From Planctomycetota bacterium (GTDB lineage: Bacteria; Planctomycetota; Phycisphaerae; Phycisphaerales; Phycisphaeraceae), in NCBI GenBank assembly GCA_024279865.1, contig JAJRRC010000008.1:1-64000 (forward strand): DNA of 64,000 nucleotides, written 5' to 3'. The position numbers and the translations under genes are program-made. This document shows positions 49,556 through 60,818 of this stretch, piece after piece. How positions within the stretch are numbered: position 1 is the stretch's first letter; each line of letters begins with the position of its first letter. The notes below the pieces were generated by a model. The model searched no databases, was not told the origin of the DNA, and saw only the letters and a program-made list of their open reading frames with translations.

Positions 49556-52500
49556 ATGCCCAAACGAACGGATATCCATACGATTATGGTCATCGGATCT
49601 GGACCGATTGTCATCGGCCAGGCCTGTGAATTTGATTATTCAGGCACCCAAGCCTGCAAAGCGCTCCGCGAGGAGGGTTATCGCATTGTACTGGTCAATT
49701 CCAACCCTGCGACGATCATGACCGATCCTGAGTTTTCAGATCGGACCTATATCGAGCCGATCACGGTGGCTGCGATCACCCGGATTTTCCAAAAAGAAAA
49801 AGATGCAGGCAATCCCATTGACGCATTGCTACCGACTATTGGTGGTCAGACCGCGCTTAATATGGCCTGTCAGCTTTACGACGACGGCATTCTCGAACAG
49901 TTCGACGTGGAAATGATCGGGGCGACCCGCGATGTCATCCATCGTGCCGAAGACCGCCAGCAATTCCAAGATATTGTCGAATCCGTGGGCCTGTCTTGCC
50001 CGCACAACGGCGTGGCGAATTCCATGGAAGAATGCTGGGAAGTCCTCGATAAAATAGGCTTGCCTACGATTATTCGACCAGCCTTCACCCTCGGCGGAAC
50101 CGGCGGAGGCATTGCCTACAACCGTGAAGAATTTGAAGATATCTGTCGGCGAGGTCTAGATGCGTCCATGACCAACCAGATTCTCATTGACGAATCACTC
50201 ATCGGCTGGAAAGAATACGAACTCGAAGTGGTCCGCGACCACGACGACAACGTCATTATCATTTGCTCCATTGAAAACTTTGACCCCATGGGCGTGCATA
50301 CCGGTGACTCGATCACCGTGGCACCCGCGCAAACGTTGACCGACAAGGAATACCAACGGTTACGCGATGCATCGATTGCGATTATTCGTGCGGTGGGTGT
50401 GGATACCGGCGGGTCGAATATTCAGTTTGGCATTGATCCGAAAAATGGTGAAATTAAAGTCATTGAGATGAACCCACGCGTGAGCCGTAGCTCGGCGTTG
50501 GCTTCGAAGGCGACAGGGTTCCCGATTGCCAAGATTGCAGCTAAGTTGGCGGTGGGTTATTCCCTTTGGGAGTTGCCCAATGACATTACGGGTAAGACGG
50601 CCGCGAGTTTTGAGCCAACCATTGATTATGTGGTGACTAAGATTCCTCGTTGGACGTTTGAAAAATTCCCTGAAGCGGATGAAACCCTGACCACCCAGAT
50701 GAAAAGTGTTGGCGAAGCGATGAGCATCGGCCGCACCTTCAAAGAAAGCCTCCAGAAAGGCATTCGATCCATGGAGGTCAAACGCTTTGGCCTAGGTCTC
50801 GATGGCAATGATAAGTGTCTCATGGCCAGCCGTGATGAGCGGGCTGTGGATGGCTCGCCGATTCAGTGGCCGATTCCTGAAGACAAGCTTCGTCGCAAGC
50901 TCGCTGTTCCATCACAGGGTCGTATGTACTATCTTCGCTATGCGATCAAGATGGGCTGGACCGATGAACAGATTTTTGAACTGACGAATATTGATCCTTG
51001 GTATTTGGATCAGTTCAGGCAGATCGTGGAGTTTGAAGACGTTCTCCAAAGCTATACCAAACTTGAAGACGTGCCTGCGGAGGTGATGTTCGAAGCCAAA
51101 CAACTAGGTTATTCCGATCCGCAGTTAGCAAACTTGTATCTGGGACAAATCAATACAGATAATATCTTGTCCGTTCGTCAGCGTCGCAAAGAGCTGGGCG
51201 TGGAGCCGGTGTACAAGCTGGTGGACACCTGTGCAGCTGAATTTGAAGCTCAGACCCCATATTACTACAGCACCTACGAAGCGCCTTATACCGTCAATGG
51301 TGAACGCACCGTCGACGATGAAATTCGTCTCACCGACAAGAAAAAAATCATCATCCTCGGCGGCGGTCCCAACCGGATCGGTCAAGGGATTGAATTTGAC
51401 TATTGCTGTGTCCAAGCGGTTTTTGCCGCCAAGGAACTAGGCTACGAAGCAGTGATGATCAACTCCAATCCTGAAACCGTCTCGACGGATTACGATACCT
51501 CGGACTTGCTGTTCTTTGAGCCGTTGACGCTTGAAGATGTGCTGAACATCGTCGAACGACTCGACGCTGGCAAAGGCCTTGTTCATGGCGTGATTGCTCA
51601 GTTCGGCGGCCAAACACCTCTGAACCTGGCCCATGGCCTTGAACAAGCCGGCGTCAAGATCATCGGAACCAGTGTGGATTCGATTGACCTAGCGGAAGAT
51701 CGCAAGCGTTTTGCAGACCTTTGCCGCAGCGTCAACGTCCGTCAGCCCAACAACGGCATCGCCTACGACATCGAACAAGCCATCGTCATTGCCAATCAAA
51801 TTAGCTACCCCGTGTTGGTACGACCGAGCTTTGTGCTCGGCGGACGAGCCATGGAAACCGTGTTCGATGACGAACAACTTCGATACTACATGGGACTGGC
51901 CATCAGCGCCAGCGACCTCGCGGGCCAGCCGATCCTGATCGATAAATTTCTCAATGATGCCATTGAATGTGACGTCGACGTGGTCGCCGATTATGGCAAC
52001 GATCATGACGACGAGCGAGCGGTTGTTTGTGGCGTGATGGAACACATCGAAGAAGCAGGCGTTCACTCTGGTGACAGTGCTTGCACGATTCCACCTTACT
52101 CGCTGCCTGCGAATATCGTAGAAGACGTAAAATCTTTATCGCGTGATTTGGCCAAGGCATTGAATGTGCGTGGCCTGATGAATGTGCAGTGGGCCATCAA
52201 GCGTCCGAACGCGGAGAATCCCAATTATGAAATTTTTGTGCTTGAGGTGAATCCCCGAGCCTCCCGAACGGTGCCGTTTGTTTCTAAAGCCACCAATCGG
52301 TCTTGGGCTCGGATTGCCGCCAAAGTCATGGCCGGCAAACAGCTTTCAGAACTAGGCATCACCGAAGAGATCGTGCCCAAGCATACGTCGGTCAAAGAAG
52401 CGGTCTTCCCCTTCAGTAAATTCCCCGGCGTGGACGTGGTCCTCGGCCCGGAAATGCGATCCACCGGTGAAGTCATGGGTGTAGACGATTCATACCCCAT

Positions 52501-52939
52501 TGCTTTTGCCAAAAGCCAAATGGGCGCGAGTTCCACGTTGCCCACCGAAGGCAAAGTTTTTATCTCATTCAAAGATGTGGACAAAGATTCCCTCGTCGAA
52601 CCCGCTCGCAAGCTCATTGAAATGGGTTTTGAATTGATTGCCACGGTCGGCACGCATCGCTACTTGACAGAGCATGGCGTGGAAGCGGAATTGATCAAGA
52701 AAATTCGCGTGGGCCGTCCCAATGCGGTGGACCTCATCAAGAACGGCGAGATTGCGTTGATCCTCAATACGCCTAGCCGCAAGGGAATCAACACCGACGA
52801 AGGTCGCTTGCGTGCCACGGCCGTGCGATTCAATATCCCGATGATCACGACCGCCACGGGTGCCATCGCTGCAGTACACGCCATTGAAGCGATCCGTGAC
52901 GACACTTGGGAAGTGCGAGCCCTACAGGATTATATGTAA
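49556..52939 (+). CDS. carB: Carbamoyl-phosphate synthase large subunit
   Basis: 1127 residues, slightly longer than the usual 1070 or so. Two ATP-grasp halves: residues 1-400 ([71 protein letters not shown]) and about 575-980 ([55 protein letters not shown]). A C-terminal MGS-like allosteric domain (about 985-1127, [29 protein letters not shown]) follows. It makes carbamoyl phosphate for pyrimidine and arginine synthesis. carA is not adjacent. Confidence 0.97.
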   Translation: MPKRTDIHTIMVIGSGPIVIGQACEFDYSGTQACKALREEGYRIVLVNSNPATIMTDPEFSDRTYIEPITVAAITRIFQKEKDAGNPIDALLPTIGGQTALNMACQLYDDGILEQFDVEMIGATRDVIHRAEDRQQFQDIVESVGLSCPHNGVANSMEECWEVLDKIGLPTIIRPAFTLGGTGGGIAYNREEFEDICRRGLDASMTNQILIDESLIGWKEYELEVVRDHDDNVIIICSIENFDPMGVHTGDSITVAPAQTLTDKEYQRLRDASIAIIRAVGVDTGGSNIQFGIDPKNGEIKVIEMNPRVSRSSALASKATGFPIAKIAAKLAVGYSLWELPNDITGKTAASFEPTIDYVVTKIPRWTFEKFPEADETLTTQMKSVGEAMSIGRTFKESLQKGIRSMEVKRFGLGLDGNDKCLMASRDERAVDGSPIQWPIPEDKLRRKLAVPSQGRMYYLRYAIKMGWTDEQIFELTNIDPWYLDQFRQIVEFEDVLQSYTKLEDVPAEVMFEAKQLGYSDPQLANLYLGQINTDNILSVRQRRKELGVEPVYKLVDTCAAEFEAQTPYYYSTYEAPYTVNGERTVDDEIRLTDKKKIIILGGGPNRIGQGIEFDYCCVQAVFAAKELGYEAVMINSNPETVSTDYDTSDLLFFEPLTLEDVLNIVERLDAGKGLVHGVIAQFGGQTPLNLAHGLEQAGVKIIGTSVDSIDLAEDRKRFADLCRSVNVRQPNNGIAYDIEQAIVIANQISYPVLVRPSFVLGGRAMETVFDDEQLRYYMGLAISASDLAGQPILIDKFLNDAIECDVDVVADYGNDHDDERAVVCGVMEHIEEAGVHSGDSACTIPPYSLPANIVEDVKSLSRDLAKALNVRGLMNVQWAIKRPNAENPNYEIFVLEVNPRASRTVPFVSKATNRSWARIAAKVMAGKQLSELGITEEIVPKHTSVKEAVFPFSKFPGVDVVLGPEMRSTGEVMGVDDSYPIAFAKSQMGASSTLPTEGKVFISFKDVDKDSLVEPARKLIEMGFELIATVGTHRYLTEHGVEAELIKKIRVGRPNAVDLIKNGEIALILNTPSRKGINTDEGRLRATAVRFNIPMITTATGAIAAVHAIEAIRDDTWEVRALQDYM

Positions 52940-53055
52940 ATGTAAGCAGTGGGCTCGGCGTTGTGATGAACTTCGGTCAATTGCACGCACGCGGCGGTGC
53001 CTTGGGCCGTGGGTGGTGTGTCTGAAAATGAACGCATCATCAATTCACCTACCTA

Positions 53056-53160
53056 TAGAGCGTATCACGGTCATGTGTAGCGGGTCTGCAACTGGGAAAA
53101 CGGCATGAACTTGCTTGCCAAGGCGATGGTTGATCATCAAGCCGCGACATTTGAGTGTTA
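53056..53160 (+). repeat. R5, copy 1
   Basis: TAGAGCGTATCACGGTCATG, then CTGCAACTGGGAAAACGGCA and TGAACTTGCTTGCCAAGG, matching 58240-58331 in the same orientation with about 80 per cent identity by eye. This copy has an extra TGTAGCGGGT. Confidence 0.75.
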
Positions 53161-53230
53161 GGTGCGATAGCTGGGTGATGATGCCAAGGATCATTGGTTT
53201 GTTATAAATCGCAACTTATTTTCTAGCAGC

Positions 53231-53279
53231 GATCACAACGCCGAATTCTGAGGTCTTCCGAAGATTCGGATTCTTTTCC
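53231..53279 (+). repeat. R4 repeat
   Basis: GATCACAACGCCGAATTCTGA then GGTCTTCCGAAGATT and CGGATTCTTTTCC. This copy is slightly shorter in the middle than those at 26582 and 36332. Confidence 0.6.
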
Positions 53280-53329
53280 ATTGCGAGATGCGCAACATAT
53301 GCGTTGCTTGGGCTTGATGCGTGGTTATT

Positions 53330-54415
53330 TTACAACTGGCTGAGTCGATGCCTCAGGCAGTGGTCTGCTAGGACGATGGCGAGCATGGCTTCGCCCATGG
53401 GGACGAAGCGTGGGAGTAGACAGGGGTCGTGGCGGCCGCGGGTGGCGATGGTGGTGGTTTCGCCGTCGCGGGTGATGGTTTCCTGAGATTGGGACAGCGA
53501 GCTGGTGGGCTTGATGGCACATCGGAGGATGATGGGCATGCCTGATGTGATGCCTCCGAGGATGCCGCCGTGTCGGTTGGTTTGGGTGGTGATGCGATTT
53601 TCTTCTGATTCGAAGAGGTCGTTGTTTTGCGTGCCTCGGAGGGTGGCACATCCGAACCCGATGCCGTATTCAACGCCTAGGACTGCCGGGAGGCTGAACA
53701 TAGCTTTGCCGAGGTCCGCTTTGATTTTATCGAAGACGGGTTCGCCCCAGCCAGCGGGAACACCGGTGGCGACGAGTTCGCTGGTTCCGCCGATGGAGTC
53801 TTGTTCGTCACGGACTTGTTCGATCAAGGCAATCATTTTCGTGGCGGCATCTGCATCGGGGCATCGGACGATGTTGGCTTCGACTTGTTCGGTGGTGATG
53901 GCGGCGGGGTCTGGGATGTGGGCTTGAATATCGCCGACTTGTTTGACGTAGCCGATGATTTGGATGCCGTGTAGTTGTGCGAGTAATTTTTTCGCCACAG
54001 CACCGGCAGCCACGCGGACGGCAGTTTCACGGGCGCTGGAGCGACCGCCTCCGCGGTAGTCTCGGATGCCGAACTTGGCATCAAAGGTAAAGTCCGCATG
54101 ACCGGGTCTGTATTTATCTGCGATGTCGCTGTAGTCGCGGCTACGCTGGTCCTGATTGCGGATGAGGATCGCCAGGGAAGTGCCGGTGGTTTTGCCTTGG
54201 AAGACGCCTGAGAGGATTTCAGGCTCGTCGGCTTCTTTGCGTTGGGTGACGATTTTTGATTGGCCGGGTCTTCGTCTGGCAAGGTCTACTTTGAGGTCAT
54301 CTTCGGAGAGTTCGAGTCCAGCGGGTAGGCCGTCAATAATGACGACATTGCCTGGGCCGTGGCTTTCGCCGGCCGTGGTGATGGAGAATACTTTGCCGAA
54401 GGTGTTACCTGTCAT
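53330..54415 (-). CDS. aroC: Chorismate synthase
   Basis: 361 residues. FMN-dependent last step of the shikimate pathway, EPSP to chorismate. Signatures: TAGESHGPG (residues 14-22), [48 protein letters not shown] and [17 protein letters not shown]. It starts 22 bases after the S41 protease gene, as last gene of a clpX-S41-aroC run. Confidence 0.96.
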   Translation of the reverse strand: MTGNTFGKVFSITTAGESHGPGNVVIIDGLPAGLELSEDDLKVDLARRRPGQSKIVTQRKEADEPEILSGVFQGKTTGTSLAILIRNQDQRSRDYSDIADKYRPGHADFTFDAKFGIRDYRGGGRSSARETAVRVAAGAVAKKLLAQLHGIQIIGYVKQVGDIQAHIPDPAAITTEQVEANIVRCPDADAATKMIALIEQVRDEQDSIGGTSELVATGVPAGWGEPVFDKIKADLGKAMFSLPAVLGVEYGIGFGCATLRGTQNNDLFESEENRITTQTNRHGGILGGITSGMPIILRCAIKPTSSLSQSQETITRDGETTTIATRGRHDPCLLPRFVPMGEAMLAIVLADHCLRHRLSQL

Positions 54416-54437
54416 GTCAATTAATGTACCGCAGGGG

Positions 54438-56624
54438 TTAGCGTGAGGGCAAATGGGCGTGACGGTTGGCAGCCAATTCTGTTTTGAGAATCAGGAGGGC
54501 AGCTTCAAGTTGCAGGTCCAAGCCTTTGTCGAGAATTTGGGATGCAGTGGGATGATCCAGGCCATCTTGTTCATGGGCCACGTCAATTTCACGACGCAGT
54601 TCAATGGCGTCAGCAACTTCTTGGTCGGTCATTTTAATGGCCAAGTCCGGTTCCACTCCCCAGGCTGTCGCTGCTTCAACGCGATGGATCAGGCGGCCCA
54701 GCGGCAATTGGTAATGCTGCGTGGTCAGCTTGAGCTGGGCGCGGCTACCACTAAGCGAATACAAGTCTTGTACCGATCCTTTACCGAAACTACGTGATCC
54801 GACAATAAAGGCCACCTGGTGATCCTGAAGCGCCCCAGCGACAATCTCCGCGGCACTGGCGGACCCTTGATTCATCAAGACAACCGTGGGAACCAATCGG
54901 TGAACCAAATGGCGTCGTGCGGTGAACTGGCTGGTCGTGATGTCCTGTCCATCCACGGTGGAGACGATGGTTCCCTTGGCAATAAAGCGGTTGGCCAGTT
55001 CGACAGATTTTCGAAGCAATCCGCCTGGGTTGAATCTCAAGTCGAGTATCAAAGCATTGAACGGGCCACGTTTTTCTAGTTGATTGATTGCTGCGTCAAA
55101 ATCGGCTGGCGTTTGAGGGATGAATTGGGACAAGCGGATGTAGCCGATGCCGCTGGCGCGATCAATGTGGTAGTCCCACTGATTGGGCTGCTTGGGGTTG
55201 CGTTGCCAACCGCGAATGGATTGGATTTTAATCTTGGCTCGCGTCAGTCGAAAGGGCAAGAGTTGTTTGTTGCCTGTGCGTTCGATGATCAGGTCCACGT
55301 CTGTGTCGCGAGGGCCTGTGATTTCTTTGACCGCCCAGTCCAGTGTCCAGTCCGCGGTGTCCTGTCCGTTGACTTTGACGATGATGTCCCCGGGCTTGAG
55401 TCCCGCATGCCAGGCAGGCGTGTCAGGTAGCGGGCTTACCACGGTGAGTCGATTGTTGGTCATGGCGATTTGAATCCCCACGCCAAAGAATTGGCCGCTG
55501 GTATGACGGTTAAACTGATCGACTTCATAAGGCCAAATGACCGATGAAAAGGGGTCCAAAATGCCCGTCGCTCCTTCGGTCAATTCATAAATCACCACCG
55601 TTTGAGGCAGCTTGACGGTTTGGCGATTGCGTTTGAATATTTTTTGCAAGGTGATCGCCACGTCTGCATGGGTCATGGCGTTTTGATGGGTGCGAAGTTT
55701 TTTCTCAAGCGTTTGAAGGTACTGGATCAACGCGAGATGCTGGGCTTGATTGTTCAGTGCGGGGAAGGTTTTTTCCAGCCCTGGGGTGTTGAGCATGGTC
55801 ATGAATCCATTGACTGCGCCGAGCATTAATTTTCGGTAGCCTACGCCGTCAAGATGTCGGGTTGCTGCTTGTTTAAGGGTGCTTGTGAGGATCGACAAGG
55901 TGACATCGCGTAATCGGATTTCCCATGTTTCTTGTCCCAGTGCCACGGGCGGGGGATCTTTTTGACCGGTGGCTTTGGCGCGTGCGAGATAAATTTCTCG
56001 AATTTTAGCCGGTGCGTACAAGGCCAACGCTCGGACCCGCCCGGTTAAACGGTCGATGTGGGTTTTGTAGCGAGGCTGGGGTTCAAAGAGAATTTTCATC
56101 GCTCGATACAGACTCAACGCGGTGAGCCAATCGCCTTGCAGATCAGCGTGGCCGGCGGCTTCTTCGGATTGAGCGATTAATTCGAGAAGACGCGGATCAC
56201 GCATCAGGATTTTGGGGTCGGCAGCTTGGCCTTGGGCTTCGATCGCGCTGATGAGAGCTTCTTCAAATTTTCTTTCGCGCATGCTTTGGAGCATGGCTTC
56301 GATGGCTTTGCCATAGGCTTCTCGTCGTTTGACGAGCAGGGTTTGGTGATGGCTTTGATAACGGTCAAGATTTGACCGCAAGCTTGCTAGTAGCGGATCG
56401 TTTTGGGTTTTGGGTTGTTGTGCGAGTTGTTGCCTGAGCTGGTCAAAGTGGCCCTGTCGAGCAAGCGGGATCCACCGATAGGCGGAGGTTGTTTGTGAGG
56501 CAATGGCAGAGGCCAATGGCAGGCGGCTGTCCGGGGGAGATACCGGGGGAATTTCCGGGGGGGATGCCCATGCTGGTACAACCAACAGACACAGCAAGGT
56601 GGCAAGCAATCGAGGGTATCGCAT
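54438..56624 (-). CDS. S41-family C-terminal processing protease with PDZ domain
   Basis: 728 residues from ATG 56624, giving a signal peptide [19 protein letters not shown]; the open frame upstream runs into clpX. A long helical N-terminal part (60-360) precedes a PDZ domain (about 385-480, [39 protein letters not shown]) and the S41 core, with Ser in [10 protein letters not shown] and Lys in [12 protein letters not shown]. It acts in the periplasm on misfolded or tail-tagged proteins. The segment just after the signal peptide ([12 protein letters not shown]) is coded by R1. It lies 20 bases after clpX. Confidence 0.9.
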   Translation of the reverse strand: MRYPRLLATLLCLLVVPAWASPPEIPPVSPPDSRLPLASAIASQTTSAYRWIPLARQGHFDQLRQQLAQQPKTQNDPLLASLRSNLDRYQSHHQTLLVKRREAYGKAIEAMLQSMRERKFEEALISAIEAQGQAADPKILMRDPRLLELIAQSEEAAGHADLQGDWLTALSLYRAMKILFEPQPRYKTHIDRLTGRVRALALYAPAKIREIYLARAKATGQKDPPPVALGQETWEIRLRDVTLSILTSTLKQAATRHLDGVGYRKLMLGAVNGFMTMLNTPGLEKTFPALNNQAQHLALIQYLQTLEKKLRTHQNAMTHADVAITLQKIFKRNRQTVKLPQTVVIYELTEGATGILDPFSSVIWPYEVDQFNRHTSGQFFGVGIQIAMTNNRLTVVSPLPDTPAWHAGLKPGDIIVKVNGQDTADWTLDWAVKEITGPRDTDVDLIIERTGNKQLLPFRLTRAKIKIQSIRGWQRNPKQPNQWDYHIDRASGIGYIRLSQFIPQTPADFDAAINQLEKRGPFNALILDLRFNPGGLLRKSVELANRFIAKGTIVSTVDGQDITTSQFTARRHLVHRLVPTVVLMNQGSASAAEIVAGALQDHQVAFIVGSRSFGKGSVQDLYSLSGSRAQLKLTTQHYQLPLGRLIHRVEAATAWGVEPDLAIKMTDQEVADAIELRREIDVAHEQDGLDHPTASQILDKGLDLQLEAALLILKTELAANRHAHLPSR
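56525..56570 (+). repeat. R1 copies inside the S41 protease gene
   Basis: GTCCGGGGGAGATACCGGGGG then AATTTCCGGGGGGGG, coding [11 protein letters not shown] just after the signal peptide on the minus strand. Confidence 0.7.
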
Positions 56625-56644
56625 GAAAGATTTCAGTTGTAGGC

Positions 56645-57964
56645 TTAGGCCGATTCTTTGCGGGCGATGCGTAGTTCGGACAAGGCGCATTTGTTTTTAA
56701 TGGCTTGACTGTCGATCACATATTTGTGGCCGTGGTCGGCCATGTCTGGCAAGTCGTACATCAAATCGAGCATGACTTCTTCCATGACGGATCGCAAAGC
56801 ACGGGCACCGGTGTTGCGTTTGATGGCTCGTTGAGCCAGCGTTTTGAGAGCATCGTCGGTGAATTCGAGCTGAGCATTTTCCATTGAGAAGAAGTGTTGG
56901 TACTGGCGGATCAGTGCATTTTTAGGTTCAATGAGAATCTTAACCAGTGTTTCTTCGGTCAGGGGTTCCAGTGAGGTGATGATCGGCAAGCGGCCGATCA
57001 ATTCAGGAATCATGCCGAATTCAGAAAGGTCTTCGGGGGTGACTTGGGTGAGCAGGTAGCCTTCATCGTCAAGATGTTGTTCGTGGGCCTGTTCAGAGGC
57101 AAAGCCGATCGCGCTTTGGCCTAGACGACGGTCGACTACTTCACCGAGGCCGACGAACGTACCTGCACAGATGAACAAAATGTTGGTCGTGTCGATTTGG
57201 ATGTACTGTTGTTCGGGATGTTTGCGTCCGCCCTGAGGGGGAACGTTTGCGACGGTGCCTTCGAGCAATTTGAGCAGGGCTTGCTGGACACCTTCACCTG
57301 AGACATCACGTGTGATGGAGACGTTTTGGGAGGTTTTGCCGATTTTGTCGATTTCATCGATGTAGATGATGCCTCGCTGGGCGGTTTCGACATCGTAGTC
57401 AGCCGCCTGGAGCAGTTTGAGCATCAGGTTTTCGACGTCTTCACCGACATAGCCTGCTTCGGTGAGGGTGGTGGCATCACCAATGGCAAAGGGTACGTTG
57501 AGCGTGCGAGCCAAACTTTTGGCGAGCAGGGTTTTACCTGAACCAGTGGGTCCCAGCAGCAGAACGTTGGATTTATCCAGTTCGACGGTGGGGTCTTTTT
57601 CTGCGGAGCTAAGACGTTTGTAGTGGTTGTGGACGGCAACTGCCAAGCAGCGTTTGGCACCGGTTTGGCCGACGACATATTGATCTAGAAATTTATTGAC
57701 CTGTCGGGGGCTGGGGATGGTATCGAGGGTCGGCCGGGTGGTATCGACGCGGCGACGTTCTTGCTTGAAAATATTTTGGCAGAGTTCAACGCAATTCGCA
57801 CAGACATAAACATCGTTGGGCCCTTCAACCATGGGTCCGACTTCTCGTGATGTTTTTCCGCAAAATGAGCATGTGGTCACGCGACGGCCCTGAAAACCGG
57901 TTCCGTCTGTACCCGATTTGCTGCTGTTTTTGCCTTTGCCTTTGCCAGATCGTCCGTTTGTCAT
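56645..57964 (-). CDS. clpX: ATP-dependent Clp protease ATP-binding subunit ClpX
   Basis: 439 residues. An N-terminal zinc finger ([11 protein letters not shown] ... CANCVELC) is followed by the AAA+ module with Walker [16 protein letters not shown], Walker [11 protein letters not shown] and sensor motifs ([15 protein letters not shown]). It unfolds tagged substrates for ClpP. A trigger-factor gene lies upstream on the same strand as in many bacteria, but clpP, usually between them, is absent and a small membrane-protein gene takes its place. Confidence 0.97.
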   Translation of the reverse strand: MTNGRSGKGKGKNSSKSGTDGTGFQGRRVTTCSFCGKTSREVGPMVEGPNDVYVCANCVELCQNIFKQERRRVDTTRPTLDTIPSPRQVNKFLDQYVVGQTGAKRCLAVAVHNHYKRLSSAEKDPTVELDKSNVLLLGPTGSGKTLLAKSLARTLNVPFAIGDATTLTEAGYVGEDVENLMLKLLQAADYDVETAQRGIIYIDEIDKIGKTSQNVSITRDVSGEGVQQALLKLLEGTVANVPPQGGRKHPEQQYIQIDTTNILFICAGTFVGLGEVVDRRLGQSAIGFASEQAHEQHLDDEGYLLTQVTPEDLSEFGMIPELIGRLPIITSLEPLTEETLVKILIEPKNALIRQYQHFFSMENAQLEFTDDALKTLAQRAIKRNTGARALRSVMEEVMLDLMYDLPDMADHGHKYVIDSQAIKNKCALSELRIARKESA

Positions 57965-58351
57965 GGATTACGTTCCAAAATAGCGTGTTAAAAAAAGCCC
58001 GTTTATGTCTCTTATACCCCGTTGATCGGTTCTTCGATGTATATGCTTAACCATATATAAGCAAAGAACCTATTTTCCCCGTTTGAAAGGGGTGGGGCTG
58101 TAGAAGCAATTACGTCATTATAACACAAATAAAACCTTGTCCATAGGCCTGTGGTATGAAAACAACATGATTTTCTTACTCGGTCGGTTGTGAACTGAGG
58201 TGAGCCCTCTTTGGGAGGGAGGTATCGCCCAAGAAGTTTTAGAGCGTGTCACGGTCCTGCAACTGGGAAAACGGCATGAACTTGGTTGCCAAGGGGATTG
58301 TTGATAATCAAGCAGCAGTGTTTGGGTGTAAGAGACTCCAAAGGCGAGCTT
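57965..58351. other. Upstream region of clpX with R5 copy
   Basis: No gene. R5 (58240-58331) occupies the end nearest the SHOCT-like gene. The 270 bases next to clpX are AT-rich with TATATAAG-like stretches (58055-58062) and probably hold its promoter, but no confident pair of boxes was chosen. Confidence 0.45.
58240..58331 (+). repeat. R5, copy 2
   Basis: TAGAGCGTGTCACGGTCCTG then CAACTGGGAAAACGGCATGAA, CTTGGTTGCCAAGGGGATTG and TTGATAATCAAGCAGC; direct repeat of 53056-53160. TTGATAATCAA is an inverted repeat within it. Confidence 0.75.
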
Positions 58352-58732
58352 TCAATGTAGAGATTCCCCTTTGGCATGACGGAGCATGGACAGCCCATGG
58401 GCGACGATGACTCGCTTGGCGTTTTCGAATTCCTGTTCGCTGATGTCTCCACGTTCGCAAAGCTCTCGCAGGTCTGAGATCGAGAACATGCCGCCGTTGT
58501 CATCGGAGCTTTCTTCATCAGGACTTAGAAGCCAGTGTCGTAGTTTCATCGCCAGCACAATCAGCACGACCAAAGCAATGACGATCAGGATTACTGGGAG
58601 AAAAAGGCCCCCCATCTGCTGGATCACCAAGGGCGCGGAATTACCTAGGCCATAAATCGCCAAGGGCGATACAGCCCAGTTGCTCTCTAAGGAGCCATTG
58701 CATTGATTGGATAGCCATTGCCAAGACATCAT
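58352..58732 (-). CDS. Small membrane protein with SHOCT-like C-terminus
   Basis: 126 residues. One membrane helix (LFLPVILIVIALVVLIVLAMKL, about residues 43-64), an acidic linker (SPDEESSDDNGG), then ISDLRELCERGDISEQEFENAKRVIV, which has the short helical SHOCT pattern (LxxLxxxGxIsxxEFExxKxxI). SHOCT domains are oligomerisation modules at the ends of many bacterial proteins. It lies 60 bases after tig, at the place where clpP is often found. Confidence 0.75.
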   Translation of the reverse strand: MMSWQWLSNQCNGSLESNWAVSPLAIYGLGNSAPLVIQQMGGLFLPVILIVIALVVLIVLAMKLRHWLLSPDEESSDDNGGMFSISDLRELCERGDISEQEFENAKRVIVAHGLSMLRHAKGESLH

Positions 58733-58792
58733 CTGATTTTAAACCCTTTCAAACCAATGGCTGATCGGGCGGATCATGCTGCCCATTGGTGG

Positions 58793-60262
58793 TTATTTTT
58801 TGTCAGCCTTTTTAGAAGTCGACTTTTTGGTGGTCTTCTTCTTCTTATCCGTTTTATCGGCCGATGCAGTGCCTTGCTTAATCGTAGCATCTTCAAGAAT
58901 TTTATCGAGTGTTTTCTGATCTCGAATGGACATATAAAGTCCTTCGAGTTCGCCGGATTGTTGCATCTGCTTGCGGAGGTTTTCCGGTCGTTCTGATCGC
59001 ATCATGGCCATCATGGAAATGCGGCCGTTGAGTTCTTCAGGGGTGACTTCGATTTCAGATTTTTTGGCAATACGGTCCAGAATGAAGAACAATTTGAGCT
59101 GACGGCGAGCTTCTTCTTCGCTCTCATCACGTTTTTCAGCAATCTTCTGCTCAACTTCGTCTTCTTTCATGCCCTGATAGGCCAGTTGCATGGCTTCATT
59201 TTTGAGCTGGCGAGCCACTTGGCGGCCGGCAACCTTCTCAGGCAAGGTCAGTTCGACCTTTTCTAGAAGCTGTTCACGGAGTTGGTCGTGTTTGGCGACC
59301 TGTTGTTCACGTTCGCGGCGACCGGTAAGGTCTTCACGAATTCGCGTGGTGAGTTCTTCTTCAGACTCCACGCCGAGCATCACAGCCAACTTGTCTGCTT
59401 CGACAGGCTTGACGCGTTCGATGTTGTCGATTCGCACGACCAAGGTGATTTCCTGGTCCTTGATTTTGTCGTCTTCGTGGCTCTGAGGGCCCTTTTGGGA
59501 GATACGCAGGGTGTCGCCGACCTTCTTGCCAGCAAGCTGTTTGCCGAGGTCATCGACAACGATGCCGACGATGTGGCCCTTGTAGTCAGCGGATTTGCCG
59601 TTGACCATGATGTAGACGCCTTCAGAGTGGGAAATTTCTTCCGCATCATCTTTGGCATCTTTGCCTGCGAGAATTTTTACATCAGCTTGGATAAAGTCTT
59701 TTTCTTGCACTGCCGAATCGCCAGCAGACTCCATGGAGCCATAACGGTCCGCCAGTGATTCCACTTCAGTGGCCACATCAGCGTCGGTGACTTCAAAAGC
59801 TTCTTCAGTCACTTCCAGTGTGGCGAAGTCGGGGAAGTCGATTTCAGGGGAGATTTCAACTTCGACAATTAAGGTTAATGCTTTGCCTTCTTCGGGCAAT
59901 TCAATGTTTTCGATGTCCTTGACTTCCGGTTCGCCGATGACGTCAAGTTCTTCACTTTCAATGGCTTGTGAATAAGCCTCGGAGATAATCTGTGCTTTGG
60001 CGTCGTCTTTCACCGAAGAGCCAAATCGCCTTTCCATGAGCTTGCGGGGTGCTTTGCCACGACGAAAGCCCGGGATCGCAGCTTCAGTATTGAGCTGGTC
60101 ATAGCTGCTTTCGATTTTTGCAGCAATGGTTTCGGGGAAGATTTCGATGGTCAGTTCCCGGGCTGCTGGACCAATTTCCTTGACGCAGACCGTTTGGGTC
60201 TTGGTGTCTTGTTGTTCGGTCGTCTGAGGCTCAGTTGCCACGGCATTTGATTCATCGGTCAT
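58793..60262 (-). CDS. tig: Trigger factor
   Basis: 489 residues from ATG 60262 (AGGAG 9 bases upstream). Ribosome-binding N-domain with GFRRGKAPRKLMERRFG signature (the family GFRxGKxP), a PPIase-like middle domain that lacks some FKBP features (residues about 190-280), and a long helical C-domain. The C-terminus is an unusually basic Lys/Thr tail (KTDKKKKTTKKSTSKKADKK). It chaperones nascent chains at the ribosome exit. Confidence 0.93.
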   Translation of the reverse strand: MTDESNAVATEPQTTEQQDTKTQTVCVKEIGPAARELTIEIFPETIAAKIESSYDQLNTEAAIPGFRRGKAPRKLMERRFGSSVKDDAKAQIISEAYSQAIESEELDVIGEPEVKDIENIELPEEGKALTLIVEVEISPEIDFPDFATLEVTEEAFEVTDADVATEVESLADRYGSMESAGDSAVQEKDFIQADVKILAGKDAKDDAEEISHSEGVYIMVNGKSADYKGHIVGIVVDDLGKQLAGKKVGDTLRISQKGPQSHEDDKIKDQEITLVVRIDNIERVKPVEADKLAVMLGVESEEELTTRIREDLTGRREREQQVAKHDQLREQLLEKVELTLPEKVAGRQVARQLKNEAMQLAYQGMKEDEVEQKIAEKRDESEEEARRQLKLFFILDRIAKKSEIEVTPEELNGRISMMAMMRSERPENLRKQMQQSGELEGLYMSIRDQKTLDKILEDATIKQGTASADKTDKKKKTTKKSTSKKADKK

Positions 60263-60818
60263 TTGTATAACTCCTACGAGTAAGCGCAATTTAGGCCAAG
60301 TCCCGAATTATTACGCATATAATGTCATTCGTCAAGCACCTTGGTTGCCAAGAATGTTTTCTGGGCGTGTCTTTTTTAGGAAATATTGATGCCTTGCGTG
60401 ATATTTTTCTTGTAAGCGCAAGGTTTTGCAACGTTTTTTTTCTTGGCGGTGATCGTTATATAAGTATTCTGATTTAAAATCGGATGATCAGAGAAAATAG
60501 AAATATTAAGGTATCATGAGCCCGTTGTGATTAAAACTGTTAGGCGGTGTGCTGGGGGTTAGTTGATTCCGTGCTTGATTAGATCCTTTTAAATGTACCA
60601 ATGTGAATCAGGGTAAAAACCCTTTTGCAATGTGTGATTGAGGAAAGTGGCGTTTTAAGCAACCTCAATTTACCAGACTCACGATGTCATGCTTTTTCAC
60701 CCCTGTATTGCGCTTCGGAATTGAATCCACCAGTTTCTGGGTAAAATAATTGTTTGTGATGTGAAATGTTGGCTTTGCAAGCGAAGTTTTAGTTATTAGA
60801 AGTGTAAGGAAGTGATTG
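60263..60818. other. Gap between tig and the glycosyltransferase-methyltransferase gene
   Basis: Over 500 bases with no gene or clear repeat. CACCTTGGTTGCCAAG (60337-60352) resembles a short piece of R5. The region is AT-rich and must contain the divergent promoters of tig and the glycosyltransferase gene; none could be assigned with confidence. Confidence 0.5.

Larger units (their letters stand above)
52940..53329. other. Gap between carB and aroC ends, with R5 and R4 copies
   Basis: Convergent gap without a gene. It holds R5 (53056-53160), R4 (53231-53279) and a short hairpin GCGCAACATATGCGTTGC (about 53289-53306) in the same relation to R4 as R6 has at 36309. Confidence 0.5.
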
